A DNA stretch of 60,062 nt from Trichocoleus desertorum ATA4-8-CV12 (GCA_019358975.1 JAHHIL010000030.1:1-60062); one strand, 5' to 3'; positions 25,099 to 34,746 are shown, counted from the first letter of the stretch. Program-made: numbers and translations. Notes: generated from the letters alone by a model not told the origin.

Positions 25099-25150
25099 CT
25101 ACACAAATTTGCTGATCAGAACCTACTAGTTGATCGGCAAATTTATGTAG
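25099..25150 (+). repeat. 52-nt near-perfect hairpin between ado and aar
   Basis: CTACACAAATTTGCTGATCA (25099-25118) pairs with TGATCGGCAAATTTATGTAG (25131-25150): a 20-bp stem with one G-U wobble and one A-C mismatch, and a 12-nt loop. No U-tract follows. It could be a processing site, attenuator or a small inverted-repeat element. Confidence 0.6.
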
Positions 25151-25233
25151 TATCTTGAAGTGCTTTTAGCAATCACCCATTTCAATCACCACTAACCTAA
25201 AGCTAGCCTGAATCTTAGGCTCCCTAACCGTCC

Positions 25234-26265
25234 ATGTTTGGTCTTATCGGTCACCTCACCAGTTTAGAACACGCCCAATCTGTTGCTAAAGAACTAGGCT
25301 ACCCAGAATATGCTGACCAAGGGTTAGATTTTTGGTGCAGCGCTCCCCCGCAGATTGTTGATACCATCACGGTCACCAGCCTAACGGGCCAAAAGATTGA
25401 AGGCAGATACGTTGAATCTTGCTTTTTGCCAGAAATGCTGGCGACACGGCGGATCAAAGCAGCGACTCGCAAAGTGATTAATGCGATGGCTCATGCTCAA
25501 AAGCACGGCCTCAACATCACTGCCTTGGGTGGCTTCTCTTCAATCATCTTTGAAAACTTTAATCTGAACCAAATCCAGCAAATTCGTAACATCAAGCTGG
25601 AATTTGAACGCTTTACCACAGGTAACACTCACACAGCCTACATCATCTGTCGCCAAGTAGAGCAGGCAGCCAAGCAATTAGGGATTGACCTCTCGAAAGC
25701 GACTGTTGCCGTTTGTGGAGCTACCGGGGATATTGGCAGTGCGGTTTGTCGCTGGCTAGATGCCCGGACAGATGTGGCCGAGCTTTTGCTAATTGCTCGC
25801 AATCAAGAGCGCTTACTCGATTTGCAAGCAGAGCTAGGTCGCGGCAAAGTTATGGAGCTAGAAGAAGCCCTACCTTTAGCCGACATTGTAGTCTGGGTAG
25901 CAAGCATGCCCAAAGGCGTAGAAATTGATCCGTCTCGTCTGAAGCAGCCTTGTCTGTTGATTGATGGGGGCTATCCTAAAAACTTAGGAACTAAGATTCA
26001 GCATCCTGGTGTCCATGTTCTCAATGGCGGCATCGTAGAACATTCCCTCGACATCGATTGGCGAATTATGCAAATCGTCAGCATGGATGTACCTGCACGC
26101 CAACTATTTGCCTGTTTTGCCGAATCTATGCTCCTAGAGTTCGAAAAATGGCACACCAATTTTTCCTGGGGACGCAACCAAATTACAGTTGACAAAATGG
26201 AGCAAATTGGCCAAGCCTCAGTGAAACATGGGTTCCAACCTTTATTGCTAGAGAGAATTGGCTGA
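25234..26265 (+). CDS. aar: Long-chain acyl-[acyl-carrier-protein] reductase
   Basis: Reduces fatty acyl-ACP to the aldehyde used by Ado, with NADPH. The 343-aa protein has the N-terminal [20 protein letters not shown] typical of the family, the nucleotide motif [20 protein letters not shown], and the acylated cysteine C294 in [12 protein letters not shown] at the known position. It is separated from ado by 245 bp containing a long hairpin and from accA by 244 bp, so each may have its own promoter as reported in other cyanobacteria. Confidence 0.97.
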   Translation: MFGLIGHLTSLEHAQSVAKELGYPEYADQGLDFWCSAPPQIVDTITVTSLTGQKIEGRYVESCFLPEMLATRRIKAATRKVINAMAHAQKHGLNITALGGFSSIIFENFNLNQIQQIRNIKLEFERFTTGNTHTAYIICRQVEQAAKQLGIDLSKATVAVCGATGDIGSAVCRWLDARTDVAELLLIARNQERLLDLQAELGRGKVMELEEALPLADIVVWVASMPKGVEIDPSRLKQPCLLIDGGYPKNLGTKIQHPGVHVLNGGIVEHSLDIDWRIMQIVSMDVPARQLFACFAESMLLEFEKWHTNFSWGRNQITVDKMEQIGQASVKHGFQPLLLERIG

Positions 26266-26509
26266 TTGAGCGATCAGAAGAATCGACTTGCTAGCCTTTT
26301 TGTGGTCGATTAATCGTACGAAAACTTAATCCTCATGCGGGTTCCTAAAAGGATGAACGAGTCATTTTGGGAGCCGAGGTTGTTGCTGAGTTTAGGAAGT
26401 TATAGGTAACTTCAACAATGGTGCACGAAGGTGTAGCCTGGTTTAAGGTGCAGGTGGAAAGCCTTAAGATCTTTTTGTAACTGTTACTTCGGAGTAGTGT
26501 GGCGCTGGC

Positions 26510-27490
26510 ATGGCAACGACTGAACGCAAACCGCTTCTTTTGGATTTTGAAAAGCCACTGGCAGAGTTAGAGGCACGAATTCATCAAATTCGTGAACTTG
26601 CGGAAGAAAACGACGTCGATGTGTCTGATCAGATCCGTCAGCTTGAGGCGCGAGCTTTGCAACTTCGCCAGGAAATCTTCAGTGGTTTGTCTCCTGCCCA
26701 ACGACTCCAAGTAGCACGACATCCTCGCCGACCGAGTACGCTGGACTACATCCAAGCGATTAGTGATGAGTGGATGGAGTTGCACGGCGATCGCGGTGGC
26801 ACAGATGATCCTGCTCTAGTGGGGGGTGTGGCTCGGTTTGCGGGTCGGCCTGTGGTAATTTTGGGGCATCAGAAAGGGCGAGACACTAAGGACAACGTGG
26901 CTCGTAACTTTGGGCAGGCGGCTCCTGGGGGGTATCGCAAAGCCATGCGATTGATGGAGCATGCCGATCGCTTTGGGATGCCAATTTTGACTTTTATTAA
27001 TACGCCTGGGGCTTGGGCTGGGTTGGATGCCGAGCGGTTTGGTCAAGGGGAAGCGATCGCCTACAACCTCCGGGAAATGTTTCGCTTGGATGTGCCAATT
27101 ATTTGTACAGTGATTGGTGAAGGCGGCTCTGGTGGAGCCTTAGGAATTGGCGTCGGCGATCGCCTACTAATGTTTGAGCACTCAGTTTATTACGTGGCTA
27201 GTCCTGAGGCTTGTGCCTCTATTCTTTGGCGAGATGCCAGCAAAGCTCCCCAAGCAGCAGAGGCCCTAAAGATCACCGCTTGGGATTTGAAAGGGCTTGG
27301 CATTTTGGACCAACTTCTACCAGAACCGATTGGGGGTGCTCACTCGAACCCTTTGGAAGCAGCGGCAACGTTAAAAACTGCACTCTTGCAGCATTTGGAA
27401 GACTTGAGCCAAATGACTAACCAACAGCGGCGAGAATTACGTTATCAAAAGTTTCGTAATATTGGCGTTTTCTTGGAGGCTTCCGCCTAG
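26510..27490 (+). CDS. accA: Acetyl-CoA carboxylase carboxyltransferase subunit alpha
   Basis: The alpha half of the carboxyltransferase that makes malonyl-CoA, the first step of fatty-acid synthesis. The 326-aa protein has the N-terminal coiled helix [20 protein letters not shown] and family motifs [34 protein letters not shown] and [20 protein letters not shown] (oxyanion region). The N- and C-terminal lengths match bacterial AccA. Its position behind ado and aar, conserved in many cyanobacteria, puts supply of acyl-ACP and its conversion to hydrocarbons in one locus. Confidence 0.97.
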   Translation: MATTERKPLLLDFEKPLAELEARIHQIRELAEENDVDVSDQIRQLEARALQLRQEIFSGLSPAQRLQVARHPRRPSTLDYIQAISDEWMELHGDRGGTDDPALVGGVARFAGRPVVILGHQKGRDTKDNVARNFGQAAPGGYRKAMRLMEHADRFGMPILTFINTPGAWAGLDAERFGQGEAIAYNLREMFRLDVPIICTVIGEGGSGGALGIGVGDRLLMFEHSVYYVASPEACASILWRDASKAPQAAEALKITAWDLKGLGILDQLLPEPIGGAHSNPLEAAATLKTALLQHLEDLSQMTNQQRRELRYQKFRNIGVFLEASA

Positions 27491-27905
27491 CTGAGGGAGC
27501 AGCTTACAGTTCGCTGAGCCAGACTTAGGCTAGATTCGTATGTCGCTGAGCGTTAGGCATTGATTGCCTCAGGTCATGATTTTTGGCTTAGGCGTTGTTT
27601 TAGTTTTGGCTGTCTTATCTGTGCGCCAAGGCTTTGATCCAGCAGCGATGGGTGCGCGGTCACAATTCTGAGTGATATAATTCGCAAGGTAACATTTTTT
27701 TACATTTTGCTCGGTGGCTTGAGACTCCAACCCCGACTGTGATTCTCCACAGATGCCTCAAGGTAAAACCCGAATTCAAAGACGAGAGGGAAATTCTCAA
27801 AATTACATGGGAGTGACATTGTTTCAAAAAGGGAGTACCCTCGATTGGTCTTAGATCGTGGTTGTGTGGAATGCTTGACTTGACGCAAGAGAATCAGGAT
27901 ATTGC
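27491..27905. other. 415-bp intergenic region after accA
   Basis: No confident gene. It contains a 31-codon frame with a hydrophobic N-terminus (separate low-confidence entry) and ends in the promoter and leader of the SDR gene. No classical terminator for accA was found. Confidence 0.4.
27576..27671 (+). CDS. Possible 31-aa membrane micro-protein
   Basis: ATG 27576 opens a frame encoding MIFGLGVVLVLAVLSVRQGF then DPAAMGARSQF. The N-terminal 16 residues form a membrane segment. AGG precedes the ATG by only 2 nt, so initiation is doubtful; a TTG at 27564 is an alternative. It does not match a known photosystem or cytochrome b6f small subunit that I recall. Chance cannot be excluded. Confidence 0.22.
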   Translation: MIFGLGVVLVLAVLSVRQGFDPAAMGARSQF

Positions 27906-28631
27906 ATGACTTCTCTCATAGAACGGCACGCCCTTATTACAGGAGCGAGCAGTGGAATTGGCAAAGCAACTGCCTTGGCGTTTGCTAAAGCTGGAATTCA
28001 TCTGGCCTTAGTCAGTCGCTCTGAATCCAAGTTAGAAGCTGTCGCGGATGAAGCCAGACAGACAGGGGTGAAGGTGAAAACCTATCCTCTAGATCTGTCG
28101 GTTGTGGGTCAAGTCAAAGACCGCATCAGCGCGATCGCGGCAGATTTTGGCCCGATTAATATCCTAGTCAACAATGCTGGCATGGGTTATACCGGAAGCT
28201 TGATGGAGATGCCGTTAGATGACTGGCAGCGTGTCTTAGACCTCAACTTGACTAGCGTTTTGCAGTGCATTCAAGGCATTTTGCCAGGGATGCGCGATCG
28301 CCAGCAAGGAACCGTCATTAATGTCGTCTCGATTGCGGGGCAACAAGCTTTTCCGAATTGGGGAGCCTATTGTGTCAGTAAATTTGGTCTCATGGCGCTC
28401 TCCAAAACCTTGGCAGCAGAAGAGCGAGCCAATGGCATTCGGGTCTCTGCTATTTGTCCAGGCTCAGTTAACACACCCATTTGGGACACTGACACAGTCC
28501 AATCCGACTTCGACCGTTCGGCCATGTTAACCCCAGATATCGTGGCTCAAGTGATTCTACAGACAGTGCTTTTACCAGAGCAAGCTGTGGTTGAAGAATT
28601 GACTTTGATGCCGAATGCTGGAGTTTTTTAA
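27906..28631 (+). CDS. Short-chain dehydrogenase/reductase
   Basis: A 241-aa classical SDR. The cofactor motif is [20 protein letters not shown], then [11 protein letters not shown]. Catalytic residues appear as [20 protein letters not shown] (Ser, Tyr, Lys). The C-terminal [18 protein letters not shown] is standard. The basic residue after the second strand ([10 protein letters not shown]) suggests NADP. Substrate unknown; it may be a 3-oxoacyl reductase-like enzyme. It is followed after 55 bp by folE on the same strand and probably shares its transcript. Confidence 0.88.
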   Translation: MTSLIERHALITGASSGIGKATALAFAKAGIHLALVSRSESKLEAVADEARQTGVKVKTYPLDLSVVGQVKDRISAIAADFGPINILVNNAGMGYTGSLMEMPLDDWQRVLDLNLTSVLQCIQGILPGMRDRQQGTVINVVSIAGQQAFPNWGAYCVSKFGLMALSKTLAAEERANGIRVSAICPGSVNTPIWDTDTVQSDFDRSAMLTPDIVAQVILQTVLLPEQAVVEELTLMPNAGVF

Positions 28632-28686
28632 GTTTGTTCCATTCCTGACTACGCAACCCCTATTTGCAGCTACAACATCCTTGACT

Positions 28687-29394
28687 ATGACTACTGCTTC
28701 TTCCAACAGTGCTAACGGCTCTAACGTACCTGCTGTGTCTGATTCCAAAACTCCTGAAGTTCGGCCCGATCGCAACACACTTCATGGTCAAGAGGCCATA
28801 GTAATTCCTCCCGCAGACAACGAACTCAAGGATGAGATGGCAGATGCTGTCCGGACTCTCTTGATAGGGGTTGGGGAAGATCCGGAGCGTGAGGGGTTGT
28901 TGAAAACTCCCAAGCGAGTGGCAGATGCCATGCGGTTTCTCACCAGTGGCTATACCCAGTCCTTAGAGGAGTTGGTGAATGGCGCGATCTTCAATGAAGG
29001 CCACAATGAAATGGTGTTGGTGCGAGACATTGATGTCTTTAGCCTCTGTGAACACCACATGCTTCCCTTTATGGGCAAAGCCCACGTTGCCTACATTCCG
29101 AATCAAAGAGTAGTCGGTCTGAGCAAATTGGCTCGGATTGTGGAGATGTATGGTCGTCGCCTGCAAGTGCAAGAGCGCTTGACTCGTCAGATAGCGGAGG
29201 CAGTGCAGGAAATTCTAGATCCCAAAGGTGTGGCAGTTGTCATAGAAGCAACTCACATGTGCATGGTGATGCGAGGTGTGCAGAAGCCAGGTGCTTGGAC
29301 GGTCACTAGTGCAATGGTGGGTGTGTTCCAGGAAGATCAAAAAACTCGCGAAGAATTTCTCAATTTGATCCACCATCGTCCTAGTTTCTTCTAA
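28687..29394 (+). CDS. folE: GTP cyclohydrolase I
   Basis: Converts GTP to 7,8-dihydroneopterin triphosphate, the first step of folate and of cyanobacterial (glucosyl)biopterin synthesis. The 235-aa protein has the Zn ligands in [10 protein letters not shown] (Cys and His) and [10 protein letters not shown] (second Cys), and the [20 protein letters not shown] segment. The N-terminal 30 residues are a Ser/Asn-rich extension. ATG 28687 is chosen; a longer frame from 28615 would overlap the SDR gene and adds an unconserved hydrophobic stretch. Confidence 0.95.
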   Translation: MTTASSNSANGSNVPAVSDSKTPEVRPDRNTLHGQEAIVIPPADNELKDEMADAVRTLLIGVGEDPEREGLLKTPKRVADAMRFLTSGYTQSLEELVNGAIFNEGHNEMVLVRDIDVFSLCEHHMLPFMGKAHVAYIPNQRVVGLSKLARIVEMYGRRLQVQERLTRQIAEAVQEILDPKGVAVVIEATHMCMVMRGVQKPGAWTVTSAMVGVFQEDQKTREEFLNLIHHRPSFF

Positions 29395-29399
29395 ATTGG

Positions 29400-29420
29400 C
29401 CCTCTCCCAAGAGGAGAGGG
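29400..29420. terminator. Hairpin between convergent folE and trpF
   Basis: CCCTCTCC (29400-29407) pairs with GGAGAGGG (29413-29420). A second, weaker C/G-rich arm pair (CCCTCTTCC / GGGGGAGAG) follows at 29443-29462. No long T-tract. The same kind of double hairpin lies after the class II aldolase gene at 47051-47109. Confidence 0.5.
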
Positions 29421-29493
29421 AACTAGATAAGTAGAAAATTTGCCCTCTTCCTTGGGGGAGAGAAGTAAATAACTAGATAACTTGGGGGTGAGT

Positions 29494-30159
29494 TTACCTT
29501 GCCCCTATTTTTTGTGCTTCTTGAAGCTGGTGAAATAGGTGGGCAACTTGGGTTAAATCCTTGTCACCGGGCGATCGCTCGACCCCGCTAGAGAGATCAA
29601 TGCCGTCCGGTTGCAACTGAGCTAGAGCCTGGGCGATATTGTTTGGCGTTAAGCCGCCCGCTAGAAACCAGGAACATGCAGGCGCAAATTGCTGCAAGCT
29701 CTGCCAATCTAGAGTGACACCTGTGCCACCCAACATTCCAGGGTGATAGGCATCGAGCAACAGGGTATGAACTGGGCTGTAATAAGCAGCAGATTCCTGA
29801 AGGGCTTCTGTGCTTTTGATCCGGAGCGCTTTAATGACTTCAATATGGGGCAGTGCGTCTCGAACTTGGGCACAAAACTCTGGAGATTCTGCGCCGTGTA
29901 GTTGCACCCCATTCAGACCGCCGATCGCGACGACTTTGCTAATCTGAGCCACCGTGGCATTGGCAAACACGCCAATCCGATCCACTAAGCGGCCTGTCTG
30001 GGGATGGTAGGGTAACTGCTCCACTACCTGACTAATTTGCTCAGCCGCAACATAGCGAGGGGAAGTATCCACACAGATAAATCCCAGAGCCGTGGCTCCG
30101 AGTTCTGCGATCGCTCGTCCTTGTTCTGGTTTGGTAATGCCGCAAATTTTAACTCGCAT
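29494..30159 (-). CDS. trpF: Phosphoribosylanthranilate isomerase
   Basis: Third step of tryptophan synthesis, an Amadori rearrangement in a TIM barrel. The 221-aa protein begins [20 protein letters not shown] with the catalytic Cys of KICG(I/L)T, and has the phosphate-binding end [14 protein letters not shown] and [14 protein letters not shown] with the catalytic Asp earlier in [15 protein letters not shown]. Length is normal. It stands alone, as trp genes usually do in cyanobacteria. Confidence 0.96.
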   Translation of the reverse strand: MRVKICGITKPEQGRAIAELGATALGFICVDTSPRYVAAEQISQVVEQLPYHPQTGRLVDRIGVFANATVAQISKVVAIGGLNGVQLHGAESPEFCAQVRDALPHIEVIKALRIKSTEALQESAAYYSPVHTLLLDAYHPGMLGGTGVTLDWQSLQQFAPACSWFLAGGLTPNNIAQALAQLQPDGIDLSSGVERSPGDKDLTQVAHLFHQLQEAQKIGAR

Positions 30160-30320
30160 GCTGACTCATGAAACTGCTAAGTAGGGCGTTGGTTAGATAT
30201 TTAACTGAGTCTCAGTATTAATGAATGGAGTTGCGATCGCAAACTGTTGCAGATTTGTAGCAAAAATCCCACTAACTGTTAACTCTTAAGACAAATTCCA
30301 GTTATTTCCAAGCATCTTTT

Positions 30321-30326
30321 TATAAT
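30321..30326 (+). promoter_or_regulatory. -10 element of psaK
   Basis: TATAAT at 30321-30326, 42 bp before the psaK start. The expected -35 position has no TTGACA match, so activation by a bound factor is likely. Confidence 0.45.
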
Positions 30327-30368
30327 CCTTCTTGTTTGTATAAGTTTATCAATGCAGGAGACGAGATC

Positions 30369-30644
30369 TTGCTTTATTCGACCTTGCTAGCGCTACAAGT
30401 TGCCTCTGCTAGAGCCGTTGATTGGAATCCTACCATCGGGCTAATTATGACAGCTTGCTGCCTGTTTGCAGTTGCGATCGGTCGCTTTGCCATCAGAAAG
30501 AAGGGTGTAGGTCCCAAACTCCCCGTCGAAGCCCCTGCGCTCTTTAGCAATTTTGGCGTTCCTGAATTACTCGCTACAATGAGTTTTGGTCACATCCTGG
30601 GGGCAGGTGTCATCCTAGGACTTACCAATGCAGGTGTCCTCTAG
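30369..30644 (+). CDS. psaK: Photosystem I subunit PsaK (subunit X)
   Basis: Small thylakoid protein with two membrane helices at the edge of photosystem I. The family motifs are VDWNPTIGLIMTACCLFAVA and ELLATMSFGHILGAGVILGL. The start is TTG at 30369: AGGAG (30356-30360) lies exactly 8 nt before it and the product is then 91 aa, close to other PsaK proteins; the longer frame from 30336 would pass over the ribosome-binding site and add an unrelated N-terminus. A strong terminator follows. Confidence 0.92.
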   Translation: MLYSTLLALQVASARAVDWNPTIGLIMTACCLFAVAIGRFAIRKKGVGPKLPVEAPALFSNFGVPELLATMSFGHILGAGVILGLTNAGVL

Positions 30645-30996
30645 GCCATACCCCTAGCTCAGACAAACCTATTTGAGATTTTTCAATCTAGCTGAGTAGT
30701 AGTGCTACTGGTCCCCGTTGGTTGGAGGCAGTCGCACTACTACTTTTTTATTGCATTTTTTTATTGCTCAATTATTGCTCAATGCCTGGAGTCTCTCGGA
30801 GCTGATGTTTCAGGAAAGCATTGTCTATGCTAGTAGGGAGAGGGCTTTAGCTAGATGGATGGCTATAGTCATGGAATCAAGCTATAGCTAGCATGCATCA
30901 ACTGAGCTTGATTGAGCTGCATCTTGATCAAAGCAGCAAGAACATGTGGGGCTGCATTACCAGCCACATTGAGCAACTTCGATTTAGGAAAATCCT
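30645..30996. other. 352-bp intergenic region psaK to the M50 protease gene
   Basis: Contains the psaK terminator and, behind it, a short direct repeat (ATTGCTCAATT, ATTGCTCAATG near 30760-30785). The remaining sequence up to 30996 has no confident gene. Promoter of the protease gene must lie here. Confidence 0.45.
30695..30750 (+). terminator. Intrinsic terminator of psaK
   Basis: AGTAGTAGTGC (30695-30705) pairs perfectly with GCACTACTACT (30734-30744), followed by a T-tract (TTTTTTA). The 28-nt loop contains further pairing. Confidence 0.85.
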
Positions 30997-32226
30997 ATGC
31001 AGGCAGGCTGGCGAATCGGATCTGTATTTGGTATTCCCCTTTTTATCGACCCTAACTGGTTGTATGTTCTCGCTTTCTTTTCCATTCTCAACAGCGAGGG
31101 CTACCTTAAACAACAGCTTTGGAGTCCAGTTTTTGCGTGGGTCGCAGGTTTGGCCCTGGCTCTATTATTGTTTGCCTCGGTGCTGCTGCACGAATTGGGG
31201 CACAGCTTAGTCGCGCAGTCTCAAGGCATCAAGGTCAATTCTATTACGCTGTTTTTGTTTGGTGGGGTTGCCTCGATTGACCAAGAATCGAAAACCCCAG
31301 GTAAGGCTTTTCAGGTGGCGATCGCTGGGCCTATGGTCAGCCTTAGCTTATACCTGTTGTTAAGAGCGATCGCCTATGCGTTACCTGAGCAGACTGTACT
31401 CGCAGTAGTCATCACAGACCTGTCCTTAATTAACTTGGTTTTAGCACTATTTAATTTAATTCCTGGCTTGCCTTTAGATGGCGGGCAGATCTTTAAGGCG
31501 GCAGTGTGGAAGGCTACGGGCAACCGCTTTCAAGGGGTGCGTTGGGCGGTGCGATCGGGCCAAATCTTAGGTTGGTTCGCGATTACTTTAGGGCTTGTGT
31601 TTGTCCTGCTCAACCCTGGTTATTTTGTCAGTGGGCTGTGGGTGGCGTTTTTGGGTTGGTTTATCTTACGCAACGCCAGCGCCTACGATCGCATGACCGA
31701 CTTACAGGAAGCCCTGATGCAGATCAAAGCGGCAGATGCGATGACGCGAGACTTCCGGGTAGTGGATGCCAATCTCAGCTTGCGTCAGTTTGCCGATGAC
31801 TATCTGCTAGAAGTGGCTCGGCCCCCTGCCTATTTTGCTGCGTCTGAGGGTCGTTACCGAGGGATGGTAGCGGCTGATGACTTACGTCAAGTCGAGCGTA
31901 GCCAATGGGAAACTCAAGCCCTACAAGCAGTGCTGCATCCATTGGCTGCAATTCCAGCGGTGCAGGAACCTACTCCATTGATTCAAGTAATTAATCAAAT
32001 GGAAACTCAACAGCTCAACCGCATCACAGTCTTGTCTCCAGCGGGAGCCGTGGCAGGTGTAATCGATCGCGGTGATATTGTCCGGGCCGTGGGCGATAAG
32101 CTAAATATTCAAGTGTCTGAAGCGGCAATTAAACGGATTAAGGAAGAAGGCAGCTATCCTCCTGGTCTACCATTGCCCGCGATCGCCAGAACCACCGCAG
32201 AATCCTTAGTGTCAGAAGCTAATTAG
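30997..32226 (+). CDS. Site-2 protease-like M50 metallopeptidase with CBS domains
   Basis: A 409-aa polytopic protease that would cleave within membranes. The Zn motif HELGH is at residues 65-69 in a membrane helix, and the third ligand is D161 in GLPLDGGQIF, so the active site is complete. Membrane part ends near 235; the rest (about 245-380) looks like a CBS pair (MTRDFRVVDANLSLRQFADD, then RITVLSPAGAVAGVIDRGDI), which usually senses adenosyl compounds. It is a cytoplasmic regulator of the protease by analogy. The 3' end overlaps the convergent lipoate-ligase-like gene by 8 bp. Confidence 0.92.
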   Translation: MQAGWRIGSVFGIPLFIDPNWLYVLAFFSILNSEGYLKQQLWSPVFAWVAGLALALLLFASVLLHELGHSLVAQSQGIKVNSITLFLFGGVASIDQESKTPGKAFQVAIAGPMVSLSLYLLLRAIAYALPEQTVLAVVITDLSLINLVLALFNLIPGLPLDGGQIFKAAVWKATGNRFQGVRWAVRSGQILGWFAITLGLVFVLLNPGYFVSGLWVAFLGWFILRNASAYDRMTDLQEALMQIKAADAMTRDFRVVDANLSLRQFADDYLLEVARPPAYFAASEGRYRGMVAADDLRQVERSQWETQALQAVLHPLAAIPAVQEPTPLIQVINQMETQQLNRITVLSPAGAVAGVIDRGDIVRAVGDKLNIQVSEAAIKRIKEEGSYPPGLPLPAIARTTAESLVSEAN

Positions 32227-33040
32227 CACTGGTAGCATTGCAGCTAGAGGATTTTTGCCTCAAGGTAGATTGAGCTAGCACTGCCTCCCATTCTGCGGCT
32301 GAGAGCGGCTGCGTCACCAATTGCACACCAAAGCAGTCTTGTAAGGCTGTCACCAAAGCGTCGATTACGGCTTGAACCAGGGATTTCCCTTGTAAAGCTA
32401 GGGGCAACTCTGGTAAATGGATAGAGTCTGATCCAAACACTTGGCTAAACAGAGCCACATCGGGTTCTAAACGCATAGAACCATGTTGCAAAATCGCTTG
32501 CCCACGACGCAACTGAGCACTACCAATCAGTTTTCCTCCCTGTGGCAGGACTAAATCTGCGCCAGTGGCCGTACCAAAACAGTTGGGATTGTGAATGTAG
32601 CCCCGACCCGCTGTACCGTAGTGCAACTCAATGCCGAGCGATCGCCAACCCTGAATCAAAAACTCACAAATGGTGCGGTAAGCTTGCGTGCGGTTACCTG
32701 GAAAACCAGAAGCAATCACGGCATAAGTTAAGTCGCCTTGGTGCAGCACTGCGCGTCCCCCCGTGGGTCGTGGCACCAACTCTAACGGTGTGCCTTGCCA
32801 AGTAATTTCCTGCCAAAATGAGGGCCACTGCCGCTGATGGTAGCCCAGAGAAATGGCTGCGGGAGCCCAGGTATAAAACCGTAGAGTGGGGGGATGTAAC
32901 CCCAGACAATGCTGCTGAAACAGCCAAGCATCCAAGGCCATTTGTACTTGTCCGGGTGCTTGGAAGGGAGGAATGAAGCGCCAAACCGGGGCTAGCTCAG
33001 GCGGCAGCAAACTCTGCTTGGAGGGCGTCGTCGTTGTCAT
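32219..33040 (-). CDS. Lipoate/biotin-protein ligase-like enzyme (LplA/LipB/BPL fold)
   Basis: A 273-aa member of the LplA/BPL catalytic superfamily. The motif RPTGGRAVLHQGDLTYAVIA and the lysine segment GGKLIGSAQLRR (lysine forms the acyl-adenylate contact) are typical of cyanobacterial lipoate-protein ligase A-like enzymes or octanoyl transferases. No small C-terminal domain is evident. I used ATG 33040; TTG 33055 is also possible. The N-terminus overlaps the end of the upstream YbjN gene by 44 bp, so these two are probably one operon. Confidence 0.82.
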   Translation of the reverse strand: MTTTTPSKQSLLPPELAPVWRFIPPFQAPGQVQMALDAWLFQQHCLGLHPPTLRFYTWAPAAISLGYHQRQWPSFWQEITWQGTPLELVPRPTGGRAVLHQGDLTYAVIASGFPGNRTQAYRTICEFLIQGWRSLGIELHYGTAGRGYIHNPNCFGTATGADLVLPQGGKLIGSAQLRRGQAILQHGSMRLEPDVALFSQVFGSDSIHLPELPLALQGKSLVQAVIDALVTALQDCFGVQLVTQPLSAAEWEAVLAQSTLRQKSSSCNATSAN

Positions 33041-33497
33041 CTGCAATAGAGGCAACTACGGTAATGGCACGAGAAATTTCGCCAGGTGAAAGCTCAGCAA
33101 CTGTGCGAGTGGCGACAACCACAACCTGCTCATCCACCAAAGCGAAACGAGCTTCGAAGGTGTCACTCCAGTTCATAGCCAATAATTTGCGTAGAAGTTG
33201 GGCTTCATTTTGCACAGGCAGCTTCAAGATCTGAGCCCAAGTGGTAAATGTATCGTCGTCCGTGTTGCCCGTGAGTTGAACAAAGACTTCAACGCTACCA
33301 TACTTAAATTTCCACAGATGGCCATTCTCAGTATGGTTGACCATCGCGCTTTGGTCTTGGTCCAAGCTAGAAATCACCGTTTCAATCACATCAGCATGAT
33401 TGCTCTGAATGGTTTTCTCTAGCAGGTCGTTCACAAGTTCATTGCTGGACAGATTCTGAGTTGAGACAGTTTCCGGATCGGGTTGATAGTTAGTCAT
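32997..33497 (-). CDS. YbjN-domain protein
   Basis: A 166-aa YbjN-family protein (fold of type III secretion chaperones). Segments EVFVQLTGNTDDDTFTTWAQ and RFALVDEQVVVVATRTVAEL are characteristic, with SPGEISRAITVVASIADDND near the end. YbjN proteins are stress-linked regulators in enterobacteria; cyanobacterial roles are unknown. ATG 33497 with AGGA 6 nt before it. It precedes the lipoate-ligase-like gene, overlapping it. Confidence 0.85.
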   Translation of the reverse strand: MTNYQPDPETVSTQNLSSNELVNDLLEKTIQSNHADVIETVISSLDQDQSAMVNHTENGHLWKFKYGSVEVFVQLTGNTDDDTFTTWAQILKLPVQNEAQLLRKLLAMNWSDTFEARFALVDEQVVVVATRTVAELSPGEISRAITVVASIADDNDDALQAEFAAA

Positions 33498-33747
33498 AAA
33501 AGTTCCTGCTCAGTATCCTGCTCAGTAGAGTAAATCGGTGTGACGCAAGTACCAATCTACCTCACGCCTCGTCGGTTGTCGTTACACTCACTCTATCTTG
33601 CAAGAAATTTCTCAATCATAAAAGAGTTGGCAGCGGTAGGGATAGGTTTTGTACCTGTCCATCCAATAGGTCAGGGCACCCACGAGGGGTATCCCTACCA
33701 CTATCATCCTCAGCCTGAACAATGCCATTGATGCAATAGATGGATAG

Positions 33748-34656
33748 CTAGGCAGTGGCTTTGGAGCTTTCCGGCTTGCTGCTAGTCGATTTGCTGATGC
33801 CGCTAATAAACATGGGGACAAACTTTTCCAAGAAGGCTTGGGGGTCGCGCTTCCAGGCTCGCTGCACCACGTCAATTCGAGTTTGTTGTAAGTCGGGTGC
33901 GAGTAGAGTTTGCGGCAGCCGTTCCATCAAGTACTGAGGGCGTTGCCACAGGGGCATGGTATCGGCGATCGCTACGAGTTTCTCGACCCGGCGAATCTCA
34001 GCCCCCAGCGTAATGTCCATGCCTGACTCAAAGGCAGCTTGCTCTACAGCGGCATACTTACGCTTGGCTAGGTCTACCTTCTGGGCATGTTCTGGACTCT
34101 TGCGAGCCAGTTCTGCCAGCCAACGGTTGCCCCAGCGTACATGTCCCGCTTCTTCGGGCAAAATCCGCTCAATTGTTTCCCGAACTTTGATATTTTCCTC
34201 GGTTTGGGGCGCTTTTTTCAAAGCATGAATATGAGCTGAAAAATACTCGCAACCCCGCTTCTCAGTGACATTAATGGCTGCTAGGACTGAAATCAAGAAT
34301 TCATCGCGATCGTGTCCTAGATTCACAGCCTCGCTATCGAGTAAGCGCTCAAACTCTTGAATATAAGAAGAACCCGGTGGCAAACCAACATTTGCACCCA
34401 AATCCACTAACAGATCCGTTAGCCACATGGCATGCCGAGCTTCATCAGAAATATGCCGGGAAAGATCGCGGATTAGCTCCGGAGGTTGCCCATCCAACTG
34501 TTCAATTAAATCGGTTAAGTCTTTGCAACTGCGCTGCTCACTATAGCGGTAGCGGTTGAGGGTGACTAAATGTAGCTCGCGATCGCGGACTACTTGGCTC
34601 AAAATCTCGCGGGCGCCCAGTGTGTTGAGCAGCTTGCGAGGATAAGCAACAGTCAT
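33748..34656 (-). CDS. Ferritin-like diiron protein of unknown function
   Basis: A 302-aa protein with all ligands of a four-helix diiron centre: E40 (YRYSEQRS), E72xxH75 (SDEARHAMW), E132 (NVTEKRG) and E169xxH172 (PEEAGHVRWG). This resembles the oxygen-activating ferritin-like or MiaE-type families, but I cannot name the substrate. The C-terminal 110 residues are an extra helical tail ending in a Ser/Lys-rich stretch. Start ATG 34656. It lies between YbjN and glnA on the same strand, with the glnA terminator before it, so it has its own promoter. No metal-redox partner is nearby. Confidence 0.72.
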   Translation of the reverse strand: MTVAYPRKLLNTLGAREILSQVVRDRELHLVTLNRYRYSEQRSCKDLTDLIEQLDGQPPELIRDLSRHISDEARHAMWLTDLLVDLGANVGLPPGSSYIQEFERLLDSEAVNLGHDRDEFLISVLAAINVTEKRGCEYFSAHIHALKKAPQTEENIKVRETIERILPEEAGHVRWGNRWLAELARKSPEHAQKVDLAKRKYAAVEQAAFESGMDITLGAEIRRVEKLVAIADTMPLWQRPQYLMERLPQTLLAPDLQQTRIDVVQRAWKRDPQAFLEKFVPMFISGISKSTSSKPESSKATA

Positions 34657-34746
34657 ATTTTTTATGTGGTTTTGTAAAGTAACTTTCTCATCCTAACGCA
34701 GTCGTTCCTGGCTCAACCCAGGAGATTTATGCACTATTCGAGTCGT

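Noticed and set aside
33540-33731. 63-aa plus-strand frame between YbjN and the ferritin-like gene
   Set aside because: No ribosome-binding site, no hydrophobic or conserved pattern; treated as chance.
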